The notes under the pieces are model-generated. The model ran no database searches. It had not been told where the DNA came from and worked only from the letters and a program-made list of their open reading frames with translations. From assembly GCA_025355505.1 (NCBI GenBank), contig JANXZM010000009.1, positions 1 through 45,082 of the forward strand: a DNA stretch of 45,082 nt, in the 5' to 3' direction. Origin of the DNA: Acidobacteriaceae bacterium (GTDB taxonomy: Bacteria; Acidobacteriota; Terriglobia; Terriglobales; Acidobacteriaceae). This document shows positions 14,880-22,834 of the stretch, piece by piece (the stretch's first letter is position 1; every line of letters begins with the position of its first letter). A program made the position numbers and the translations under genes.

Positions 14880-16073
14880 ATGGGGCACCAAAGTAGTTCG
14901 GCTGCGTCGGTCTGGAGTCGGGATGGAGATGGAATTTGCAAGGGGCCACTTGTGCAAGCCGCCCTTGTCTTCATTGTTTGCGCTTCATTTTTGGCAAGTC
15001 GCGCTGGCGCACAAGCCCAGAATCCGGCCGAACTTTCATCGCAAGGACGAGCTGCGCTGCAGGACCAGCAATTTGGTCGAGCGGAGAAAATCTACGAGCA
15101 GGTGGTCAAGCTTGACCCTCGTTCGGCCGAAGCCCATTCGAATCTTGGCTTCGCTCTGTATATGACGGGCAGCTACACGCATGCCATCGCTCAGTTCCGC
15201 AAGGCCCTGGAACTCGACCCGCATCTTGATCGCACACAGGCCTTGCTGGCGTTGAGCTACTTCGATAGCGGCGATTTTGAACGCGCCGTTCCTTTACTCG
15301 AGAAGGCGTACCAGACGCGGAAAGACGACCCCGTGGTTGTCGCGCATCTTGGTCTAGCATATTTGCGGCAGAACAAGGACGACAAAGCTCTCGCCATGCT
15401 GACCCATTGGGCCGAACTTGAACCGAACAGTCCCGACGCCTTGTACTTCAAAGGGAAGGCATCGGTGTATGTTGCCTCGGATTCGTTCGATCAACTGTCG
15501 AAGGCGGCGCCGGACTCCTACCGGATGTTTCAGTTAAGGGCTGAGATGCTTCGGCAGCAAGGCATGACGCCAGCGGCGATCAGTGAATATAAAAAAGCGA
15601 TCGCTCAGAAACCAGATGCTGCTGGACTGCACTATGCTCTGGGAACGGTGTATCGGGAGGCTGGCAGGCTGGACGAGGCATTGGCCGAATTCAAAGCGGA
15701 GCTGAAGATTTCGCCGAACGATGCGATGACGGACTACCTCATTGGCGACGTATACCTGCAGCAGAACAAACTGGACGAAGCGCAACAATACCTGGCGCAG
15801 GCGCTGCAGCTGCAACCTGGGCTCGCCGAGGCGCAACTCGACCTGGCCAAGACTTATCACGGCCAGGGCAAGACGGACGAGGCACTGCAACTACTCCACT
15901 CTGTGGTGGCCTCGGACCCCAGTCGGCAAGACGCCCATTACCTGCTGTTCGGTATTTATAAGGACCGGGGGGAGATGGATGAAGCGCGAAAGGAATTGCG
16001 AATTTTCGAGGAACTCAAGCGCAATACTTCCGACCGGGAACAGAAAATGCTGCGACTTGATTCCGCGGACTAA
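14880..16073 (+). CDS. Exported TPR-repeat protein
   Basis: A 397-residue protein with an internal signal-like hydrophobic segment (about residues 24-45, ending SRAGAQAQ) and roughly ten tetratricopeptide repeats, for example AEKIYEQVVKLDPRSAEAHSNLGFALYMTGSY and AISEYKKAIAQKPDAAGLHYALGTVYREAGR. It is likely a periplasmic or membrane-anchored protein-protein interaction scaffold; nothing catalytic is visible. It is preceded by the sulfite oxidase gene by 54 bases, and may share its transcript. The window has a second TPR protein (20969-22834). Confidence 0.85.
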   Translation: MGHQSSSAASVWSRDGDGICKGPLVQAALVFIVCASFLASRAGAQAQNPAELSSQGRAALQDQQFGRAEKIYEQVVKLDPRSAEAHSNLGFALYMTGSYTHAIAQFRKALELDPHLDRTQALLALSYFDSGDFERAVPLLEKAYQTRKDDPVVVAHLGLAYLRQNKDDKALAMLTHWAELEPNSPDALYFKGKASVYVASDSFDQLSKAAPDSYRMFQLRAEMLRQQGMTPAAISEYKKAIAQKPDAAGLHYALGTVYREAGRLDEALAEFKAELKISPNDAMTDYLIGDVYLQQNKLDEAQQYLAQALQLQPGLAEAQLDLAKTYHGQGKTDEALQLLHSVVASDPSRQDAHYLLFGIYKDRGEMDEARKELRIFEELKRNTSDREQKMLRLDSAD

Positions 16074-16143
16074 CCATCCAATGACTGACCAAGCTGTAGG
16101 CACGCCAGCGCGGCGAGGAACCGACCATGCGGGGACTCTCGGC

Positions 16144-16185
16144 TTGACAAACTAACCTTGCCGTCGCTATTGTTCTAAGCGCTTA
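16144..16185 (+). promoter_or_regulatory. Promoter with LacI-type operator for unit A
   Basis: TTGACA at 16144-16149, 18-base spacer, TATTGT at 16168-16173, then the perfect 10-bp palindrome TAAGCGCTTA at 16176-16185, where RNA polymerase would start. Operator centre is 31.5 bases from the end of the -35 box. The same arrangement recurs at 30258-30299 (minus) and 40789-40830 (minus). The position suggests repression, probably by one or both LacI-family proteins in the window. Confidence 0.65.
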
Positions 16186-16245
16186 TTGAATATGCTTTTT
16201 TGATGGCTTGAAACCGCGTCGATCTGCCCTGTGAGGTCTGTAGCA

Positions 16246-17406
16246 ATGTCTGCTCAGCACGTTCTCGCTGCTGCGTTAGTACAACCCGGGAAATATGAAC
16301 TGCGTGAGTACCCGCTGCCGGAGCCGGCTCCCGGCTGTGTGCTGGTGAAGATGGAAATGTCTGGTATCTGCGGCACCGACAAACACACATACCAGGGATT
16401 CACCACCCAATATGCGGGAGCGGGCGAAGGAAAGCAGATTCGCTTTCCAATCATTCAAGGTCACGAGAACGTGGGGACGGTGGCGGCGATTGGCGGAGAC
16501 GGCCAATACACCGACTTTGAGGGCATCGCACTCAAGGTTGGGGATCGGGTTGTGGTCGGTGCCAACGTCTCCTGCGGCGATTGCTACTACTGCCGACACG
16601 ACTTCCCCTATTACTTCTGCCAGAACATGACGGACTACGGCAACAATCTGAGCGCAGCCGATCCGCCGCATCTTTTTGGCGGCTGGTCGCAATACATGTA
16701 CATCATTCCGGGAAGTTTTCTGGTGCGAGTTCCAGATGACCTGCCCTCTGAAGTTGCGGTCCTTACCGAAATCATGGCGGTGACGGTGGGCCTGGATCGG
16801 GCCAAGCAGATGTCGGCATTTCCGAGTGAAGCTTTCCTGTTTGATGACACGGTCGTGGTGCTGGGCGTGGGGCCGCTGGGCATGTGCTTTCTGATGAAAG
16901 CGCGCATGCTGGGAGCTGGAAACATCATTGCCGTGGATCTTTCAGATTATCGCTTACAATTTGCCAAACGCATGGGGGCCGACCACGTGCTTAACGCTTC
17001 GAACACGACGTTCGCTGAGAGGTTGGATTTTGTTCGAGGCCTTACCCATGGGCGCGGAGCGGATCTGGTAATTGAGACCGCGGGTGTGCCGCAGGCCGTA
17101 CCCGAGGGACTGGACATGATGAGGTTGGGAGGGATGCTGGTCGAGGCGGGCAATTTTTCCGACCTGGGCGAAGTACCGATCAGTCCGCATCGGCAAATCT
17201 GTGGAAAGAGTGCGCGAATTCTTGGAGTCGGTGGAGAAGAGCCCGCCGCCTATGGGCCGAGCATGCGGCAGATGGCTCGTTACATGCACACCTATCCGCT
17301 GCGCGAATTTGTCTCTCACCGCTTTCCACTTCGTGACGTGGAAGCTGCGGTGCACAAATCGGTCGCTCCAGAGTCCATGAAGGTCGTGATCATGCCCTGG
17401 GCATAA
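16246..17406 (+). CDS. Zinc-dependent medium-chain alcohol dehydrogenase
   Basis: About 386 residues of the MDR (sorbitol/threonine dehydrogenase-like) family. Catalytic zinc ligands appear in CGTDKH and GHENVG, the structural zinc site in CGDCYYCRHDFPYYFC, and the NAD-binding Rossmann motif in LGVGPLGMC. First gene of unit A, followed by a StsC-like aminotransferase and two Gfo/Idh dehydrogenases, so it probably oxidises a cyclitol, inosamine or polyol hydroxyl. The start at ATG 16246 is preferred to GTG 16231. The exact substrate cannot be read from the sequence. Confidence 0.88.
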   Translation: MSAQHVLAAALVQPGKYELREYPLPEPAPGCVLVKMEMSGICGTDKHTYQGFTTQYAGAGEGKQIRFPIIQGHENVGTVAAIGGDGQYTDFEGIALKVGDRVVVGANVSCGDCYYCRHDFPYYFCQNMTDYGNNLSAADPPHLFGGWSQYMYIIPGSFLVRVPDDLPSEVAVLTEIMAVTVGLDRAKQMSAFPSEAFLFDDTVVVLGVGPLGMCFLMKARMLGAGNIIAVDLSDYRLQFAKRMGADHVLNASNTTFAERLDFVRGLTHGRGADLVIETAGVPQAVPEGLDMMRLGGMLVEAGNFSDLGEVPISPHRQICGKSARILGVGGEEPAAYGPSMRQMARYMHTYPLREFVSHRFPLRDVEAAVHKSVAPESMKVVIMPWA

Positions 17407-17438
17407 TTTCGAATTCCGATCAACCCTAACGTGGTTTA

Positions 17439-17450
17439 CAACAGCTGTTG
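17439..17450. promoter_or_regulatory. Palindrome before the aminotransferase gene
   Basis: CAACAGCTGTTG, a 12-bp perfect palindrome, directly before AAGGAG and the ATG at 17467. It may be an operator or an mRNA hairpin near the ribosome binding site. No similar copy was noticed elsewhere in the window. Confidence 0.3.
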
Positions 17451-17466
17451 CTAAGGAGAGTTTCCG

Positions 17467-18765
17467 ATGGGAAAACTGGCAATTACCGGCGGCGAGCCGA
17501 CTCGAACAAAGCGCTTTGATGCTTGGCCTATTTACACGGACAAAGAACGACAGGCGCTCGAAGATGTTTTAACCAATCAGAAATGGGGTGGCCAGCCATT
17601 TCCAGGCAAGCACGGCGACGCTTTCGGCAAGAAATTTGCCGAATTCCACACCGCCAAATACGGGCAGGCTGTGAACACCGGAACGGTGGCGATTCAGGCC
17701 GCTCTTAAAGCCATCGATATCCGCCCCGGCGATGAAGTGATTGTTCCCGCCTACACTTGGGAAGGAACGGTTGGGCCGGTATTGCTGGTGAACGCGGTTC
17801 CGGTTTTCGTCGATGTCGATCCGGACACGTATTGCCTGGACGCCAAACTGGTGGAGCAGGCGATCACTCCTAAGACGCGCGCATTTCTTCCCGTTCACCT
17901 GGGCATGAGGTTTGCCGATCTTGACGTCCTTGTTCCGCTGGCCGCAAAGCACGGTATCAAAATCATCGAAGATTGTGCGCACGCCCACGGCGGGATGTGG
18001 CGCGGCAAGGGCGCTGGGTCTATCGGAGACCTCGGCGCTTTCAGTTTTCAATCCAGCAAACTGATCACGTCCGGTGAGGGGGGAGCGGTCATCACCAACA
18101 ACCTCGAATACTTCGAGCGCGTTCAGTCATATATCAACACTGGCCGCCGAAGCGTTACCGATGAATTTCACCACCGCATGATTGGGTTCAATTACCGGCT
18201 GGGTGAATTCCAGGCGGCGGTACTGGGTCCGCAGTTGGAGCGGCTTCCCGAGCAAGCCAAAATCCGTCAGGCAAACATGGAATACTTTGAGTCACGCCTT
18301 TGTGGCACGACCGGTATTGGATTGCTGAAGCCCGAGCCGCGCATCACCCGCCTCGCTCCCTATGGGTACGTGCTCAAGTACTACGCGGATCAGCTGAAGG
18401 ACATTCCGCGCGCAGCTTTTGTCGCGGCGCTTCAGTTGGAAGGGATACCGTGCGACGGACGTTTCTACGAGCCCGTTTACCGGAGTTCGTTATTCCCGCT
18501 TGATCCGACAGACTATCCAGCCTTGAGCTGGGGACGTCCGAAACCGCTTGATCTGCGCAACATGTACAAGTGTCCGGCGTCGGAGCGAGCCGCATATCAC
18601 GAGGCGGTCTGGTTCTCGCATCATCTATTCCTCGGCGGCAAGGAAAACGTCGACAGCATCGTGGATGCCATCTTCAAGGTTCTCCAAAACATCGAAGAAC
18701 TTCGAGGCCTCGATCACCGCGCAATCGCGGACCAGAACCTTAGCCGGGCAGACCGGGAAAGCTGA
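17467..18765 (+). CDS. DegT/StrS-type PLP aminotransferase, scyllo-inosose aminotransferase-like
   Basis: A 432-residue fold-type I PLP enzyme of the DegT/DnrJ/EryC1/StrS family. The Schiff-base Lys198 is in FQSSKLITSGEGG; the cofactor segment IIEDCAHAHGG and the N-terminal NTGTVAIQAALKAI are typical. Length and the N-terminal ITGGEPTR resemble L-glutamine:scyllo-inosose aminotransferase (StsC), which interconverts scyllo-inosose and scyllo-inosamine. In this catabolic setting it may act toward deamination. AAGGAG sits 9 bases before the ATG. Placed 60 bases after the Zn-dehydrogenase. It could instead act on another keto-sugar. Confidence 0.82.
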   Translation: MGKLAITGGEPTRTKRFDAWPIYTDKERQALEDVLTNQKWGGQPFPGKHGDAFGKKFAEFHTAKYGQAVNTGTVAIQAALKAIDIRPGDEVIVPAYTWEGTVGPVLLVNAVPVFVDVDPDTYCLDAKLVEQAITPKTRAFLPVHLGMRFADLDVLVPLAAKHGIKIIEDCAHAHGGMWRGKGAGSIGDLGAFSFQSSKLITSGEGGAVITNNLEYFERVQSYINTGRRSVTDEFHHRMIGFNYRLGEFQAAVLGPQLERLPEQAKIRQANMEYFESRLCGTTGIGLLKPEPRITRLAPYGYVLKYYADQLKDIPRAAFVAALQLEGIPCDGRFYEPVYRSSLFPLDPTDYPALSWGRPKPLDLRNMYKCPASERAAYHEAVWFSHHLFLGGKENVDSIVDAIFKVLQNIEELRGLDHRAIADQNLSRADRES

Positions 18766-18818
18766 CCCTGGGAAGTTGATCTTGGACGAGTGGGACTGAA
18801 CTGAGAGGAAATTCATCG

Positions 18819-19844
18819 ATGGCATCGAGAAAACGAATCGGGTATGCGGTGGTGGGCCTGGGTAGCATTTCTCAAGTCGCGGTGCTGCCCGCGTTCGCGC
18901 ATAGCAAGAAGGCCAAACTGGTCGCGGTTGTAAGTGGTGACAAGAAAAAGGCCCAGAAGTTCGCGCAAGACTTCAATGCCAGCCAGGCTTACAGCTACAA
19001 CGAATTTTCCCATTGCCTCGATAACCCGCAGGTTGACGCGGTGTACATTGCGACTCCGCCTGGGGAGCACGAAAAGTACGCGGTGGCCGCGGCGAAAGCC
19101 GGCAAGCACGTGATCAGCGAAAAGCCGCTGGCAGCCACCGTCCAGCAGGCGCGAAACATGGTCAATGCCTGCCGTCGCAACAACGTGTTATTCATGACCG
19201 CTTATCGAAAGTACTTTGAGCCCAGCAGTGTAATGCTCAAGAAGATGATTACGACGGGCAAGTTGGGCCGGATCGATATTATCCACACGCTGTTCGCGGA
19301 GCTTCGTCCATTCGGCGACAACTCACCCGCGTGGTTGTTCTCGCAAAAGTTGTGCGGGGGTGGTCCACTGACGGACCTCGGTGTTTACTGCATCAATACG
19401 ACACGCTGGCTGGTTGACGAAGATCCAATCGCAGCGACCGGCATAAGCTGGGTGCGCGATCGAAGACGTTATAAAGAGGTTGAGGAAGGCGTCGCATTCC
19501 GCCTCGATTTTCCGAGCGGACTTGTTCTGCAAGGAACTGCGGCATACAGCGCAGCCTTCTCTTCCTTTGTTCACGTCCACGGGGACAAAGGCTGGGCGGA
19601 ACTCGCCCCTGCATTTGCTTTCGAGGAAGAACGGCGGATCAGTGGAAAGGTCGGCGGAAAATGGTTTGCTAAAACCTTCAATCCCATTGACGAATTTGTT
19701 TTAGAACTGGACGATTTTGCGACCTGCATCCAGGAGGGCCGGGATCCCGAACCGAATGGCGAGCAAGGACTCCGAGACATCATTATTATCGACGCGATTT
19801 ATCGGGCGGTGAAACAGCGCCGCTCAGTACCGATCAAATACTAA
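18819..19844 (+). CDS. Gfo/Idh/MocA oxidoreductase (GFOR-like paralogue 1)
   Basis: A 341-residue NAD(P)-dependent dehydrogenase. N-terminal Rossmann motif VVGLGSISQVAVLPAF, the EKPLA segment with its conserved Lys, and TAYRKYFEPSS, GGGPLTDLGVYCINTTRW and HGDKGWAELAPAF are present. It has an obvious paralogue at 30410-31456 with the same landmarks. It sits 53 bases after the aminotransferase gene, with GAGGAA before the ATG. A role in cyclitol or sugar hydroxyl oxidation is inferred from context; glucose-fructose-oxidoreductase-like activity cannot be excluded. Confidence 0.87.
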   Translation: MASRKRIGYAVVGLGSISQVAVLPAFAHSKKAKLVAVVSGDKKKAQKFAQDFNASQAYSYNEFSHCLDNPQVDAVYIATPPGEHEKYAVAAAKAGKHVISEKPLAATVQQARNMVNACRRNNVLFMTAYRKYFEPSSVMLKKMITTGKLGRIDIIHTLFAELRPFGDNSPAWLFSQKLCGGGPLTDLGVYCINTTRWLVDEDPIAATGISWVRDRRRYKEVEEGVAFRLDFPSGLVLQGTAAYSAAFSSFVHVHGDKGWAELAPAFAFEEERRISGKVGGKWFAKTFNPIDEFVLELDDFATCIQEGRDPEPNGEQGLRDIIIIDAIYRAVKQRRSVPIKY

Positions 19845-19863
19845 TAAGAGTGCGAGGGCGATT

Positions 19864-20898
19864 ATGGCAAAGTTGGGCGTAGGAGTGGTTGGCGTCGGCA
19901 CGATGGGCAAGCAGCACGCTTACAACCTGCGGCACTTGATTCCGGAAGCGCAATTGATTGCCGTGGCGGACACCGACATAGAGCGCGCGAAACTGGTTGC
20001 TACTGAGCTTGAGATCGACCACCACTACAGCAGCGTTGAAGCCATGGTTGAGCGCAAGGATGTGCAAGCGATTGTGGTGGTGACGCCCGCGAAGTTTCAC
20101 GGCGCTGCGATGAAGGTATGCGCCCATGCGGGTAAGGATATCTTCTGCGAAAAGCCGTTTACACTTACCGTCGAAGAGGCCGATGAAGTGCTCGACCTTA
20201 CACAAAATGCGGGAGTGCGAGTGCAGGTAGGGCACGTTCGGCGCTACGATCCTCCCAATGTAAGCGCCAAAAGGCGGATTGAAGCTGGCGAAATCGGCGA
20301 CCCCGTCATCTTTAAGTCGCTGGCACGCGACCCTGCGCCTCCGCCGGTCGGCTATATGGCCAGCGGCGTCAACGGCATGTTTTTCCAGGATTCAACTGTC
20401 CACGAATTTGATCTGGGGCGCTGGCTGATGAACGACGAGATCTCCGAGATCCATGCTTATGGTGCGGTTCTTGTTTTTCCGGAGATCGCGCAGTTTAACG
20501 ATATAGACACTGCCCTGCTTAACATGAAGTTCTCGCGGGGTGCGCTCGGGGCAGTGGAGAACTACATGCAGTCTGGCTACGGCTACGACGTTCGTACCGA
20601 GGTCGTGGGATCGAAAGGCACCATCATCACAGGATATCTGCAGCAGACGGCTGAAGTAGTGTTGACCGCTGCCGGTGCGAAGACCGATGTGGTTGACCAC
20701 TTTCTGGTTCGCTTCGCCGATGGATACCTCCACCAGATGCGCGATTTTGTTCAGACCATACTTACCGACCGTTCGACGAAGGTTGATGCCTTCGACGGCC
20801 GCCAGTCAGTAGCTGTGGCAGCCGCCGCGGAGCGCTCGTATCGCGAAGGGCGCGCCGTGACCGTGCAGAATCGAAGTCGGACTTCGCGCGCCTCCTGA
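19864..20898 (+). CDS. Gfo/Idh/MocA inositol 2-dehydrogenase-like protein
   Basis: A 344-residue IolG-type dehydrogenase. Rossmann motif GVVGVGTMGKQHA, EKPFTLTVEEA, the active-site region GHVRRYDPPN and DSTVHEFDLGRWLM (with the catalytic His and Asp), then YGYDVRTEVVGSKGTI. It is a close paralogue of 32602-33648. Last gene of unit A, 19 bases after the preceding paralogue. myo- or scyllo-inositol is the likely substrate class. The last ten residues (RSRTSRAS) run up to the palindrome at 20904. Confidence 0.87.
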   Translation: MAKLGVGVVGVGTMGKQHAYNLRHLIPEAQLIAVADTDIERAKLVATELEIDHHYSSVEAMVERKDVQAIVVVTPAKFHGAAMKVCAHAGKDIFCEKPFTLTVEEADEVLDLTQNAGVRVQVGHVRRYDPPNVSAKRRIEAGEIGDPVIFKSLARDPAPPPVGYMASGVNGMFFQDSTVHEFDLGRWLMNDEISEIHAYGAVLVFPEIAQFNDIDTALLNMKFSRGALGAVENYMQSGYGYDVRTEVVGSKGTIITGYLQQTAEVVLTAAGAKTDVVDHFLVRFADGYLHQMRDFVQTILTDRSTKVDAFDGRQSVAVAAAAERSYREGRAVTVQNRSRTSRAS

Positions 20899-20903
20899 CA
20901 ATT

Positions 20904-20938
20904 CCCGTCCAAGCGGGACTACGCCCCGCTTGGACGGG
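20904..20938. terminator. 14-bp stem palindrome between convergent genes
   Basis: CCCGTCCAAGCGGG, loop ACTACGC, CCCGCTTGGACGGG: a perfect 14-bp stem in the 70-base gap between unit A (plus strand) and the TPR gene (minus strand). It belongs to the same REP family as the copies next to the RAYT gene (shared GCTTGGACGGGGC). It may act as a bidirectional transcription barrier, though no T-tract is seen. Confidence 0.6.
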
Positions 20939-20968
20939 GCAAAGCCCGGGGTCCACACACAATCCGCG

Positions 20969-22834
20969 CTAGTTGCTGGGCTTGGAGGGCTGGGAAAGTA
21001 CGAATTGCTGGATCGCGCTGCGGTTGCGCTTAATTTCTTCCTGGTGCAGCCGGGACAGCTCCTGGTAACTGGCAAGTTCCTGCGTAGCTAAGTCCAACTT
21101 ATTCATCTGGCGATAGATCTGGCCCAGCCGGTAGTGGGCGACATCTGACTTAGTATCTTCCCGAATGGCTTCGAGGTATTCGTCGACTGCCTTTTGATTC
21201 TGATTTTGTGCCGCGTACAGCGCCCCTAATTCGAGGCGGGCTGCGGCAAAGTTGGGCCGTAATGTTATCGCTTTTCCCAGGAAACTCTGCGGCCGATCCA
21301 AAGCGACCTTTGGTCCTTTGGCAAATTCCGAGCGGAATAAAGCCGCCCCATAACTGAAGGCTAAGTCCGGACTTTGCGGATGGGCTGCCACTAAGCGGCT
21401 TAGGCGTGGCAGAATTCCTTGCCAATTTGCCGGGGCCAGAAAACTAAGGACAGTATTCCAAGCCTTTAAGACCGCCGGTGAGTCCGGGTCGAGTTCTAGC
21501 GCCTTGGTGAAGGCATCCGCGGCTTCTTTATACTCCCGCACCGCGTAGTGGCTAAATGCCAGTCCCAGATATTGGCGCGAGGAGTCGGGAAATTTCTTGG
21601 TACCCACCCGGTAGACTTCGAGCGCCGGCCCAAACGTGAAATGCGAAAGATACTCCATACCGAGGTCGAAGTAATAATTCTCATTCGTCGGTTCGAGTTC
21701 GACGGCAGTTTGATAATTTTGAACAGCATCCACGTATTGGCCTGCCCCCTCTTCCAGTTCAGCCAGCATGTTGTAGAGAGCGGCAGTGGGTTTTGTGTCA
21801 AGTTTGCGACGCGTCAGGTCAATTGCGGTAGAAGTTTTTCCAACATTCCTATACGCCAGGGCGAGATTAAGAGTCGCCATCTCGTTGGAGTCGTCCTGCT
21901 GCAGGGCTTGTTCGAACCGTGGAATCGCCTGCTGGTAAGCATCATGCGACAGAAGAAGAAGACCGAGCGCCAGATTTTGGGATGCGGACAGGTTCGCAGG
22001 TGGAGCGGGCAGGCCCTCCCGAGACGGCGCATCTCCAGAGGAGAGGCTAGATTGGACCAGCGCCAGATATATCTCATACGAACTCGGACTTAACGCATAG
22101 GCTTGACGGTACGACTGCGATGCGACGGGGCTGTCCTGCAATGACTCGGCCACGGCCCCGGCCAGAGAGTAGTACTTCACGGCTGAGTCGGTTTCTTGGG
22201 GCGCGGAGATTTGATTCAAGACTTTCTTTGCCACAGCCGGCTGTTTGGCCTCAAGCAGCGCGTGTGCCCATTCGTATCCGGTCTGAAAATCTCCGGGGCG
22301 AACATCCCAAGCCTTCTGAAGATATTTTACGGCTTCGTCATAGTTGTGGGAAGCGGCGAGCGATGTTCCCAAGCCCAGAAGCGCGGTGAAGTTCCGCGGG
22401 TCACGCACGTGGGCTTCGCGGAAGGCGGCGGTGGCGTCCTGATAGCGGCCGAGCTTCGAAAGCAGCACGCCAAGGTTGTTGTATCCCATTGCCGACTTCG
22501 GCGAGAGACGGATCACGGTTCGAAAACTCTCCTGTGCCTCCGCGTTGCGACCGAGTTCGCTGGCCGCGAGTCCCTTGAGGTTATAAAGAGAGGGATCACG
22601 AGCGCCCGCTCGGATGGCGGCATCGAGCAATCCCAGAGCGTCCGCACTCTTCCCACGGTGAAGAAGTTCGATTGCCTGTTCATAGGTGGCTTGAATGTTG
22701 GTCGCCTGGACGGTCGCTTGAGCAGTGGGAGTCTGAGGGGAAGCAGCGCTCGCAATTTCGAAAATGCAGATGGTGACGGCAACCAGCGTGGCGACAGTGA
22801 CAATCCGTCCGATGGCAGGATAAGACAAGATCAA
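20969..22834 (-). CDS. Exported TPR-repeat protein coupled to CRTAC1-family gene
   Basis: A 621-residue protein with an N-terminal hydrophobic export segment (residues 10-31) and many tetratricopeptide repeats, including LGLGTSLAASHNYDEAVKYLQKAW and AVKYYSLAGAVAESLQ. The start codon is probably TTG at 22834, which overlaps the stop of the upstream CRTAC1-family gene as TTGA, implying translational coupling. Such TPR proteins are common partners of ASPIC/UnbV proteins in Acidobacteriota. Function is unknown; it is likely a periplasmic scaffold. Confidence 0.85.
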   Translation of the reverse strand: MILSYPAIGRIVTVATLVAVTICIFEIASAASPQTPTAQATVQATNIQATYEQAIELLHRGKSADALGLLDAAIRAGARDPSLYNLKGLAASELGRNAEAQESFRTVIRLSPKSAMGYNNLGVLLSKLGRYQDATAAFREAHVRDPRNFTALLGLGTSLAASHNYDEAVKYLQKAWDVRPGDFQTGYEWAHALLEAKQPAVAKKVLNQISAPQETDSAVKYYSLAGAVAESLQDSPVASQSYRQAYALSPSSYEIYLALVQSSLSSGDAPSREGLPAPPANLSASQNLALGLLLLSHDAYQQAIPRFEQALQQDDSNEMATLNLALAYRNVGKTSTAIDLTRRKLDTKPTAALYNMLAELEEGAGQYVDAVQNYQTAVELEPTNENYYFDLGMEYLSHFTFGPALEVYRVGTKKFPDSSRQYLGLAFSHYAVREYKEAADAFTKALELDPDSPAVLKAWNTVLSFLAPANWQGILPRLSRLVAAHPQSPDLAFSYGAALFRSEFAKGPKVALDRPQSFLGKAITLRPNFAAARLELGALYAAQNQNQKAVDEYLEAIREDTKSDVAHYRLGQIYRQMNKLDLATQELASYQELSRLHQEEIKRNRSAIQQFVLSQPSKPSN

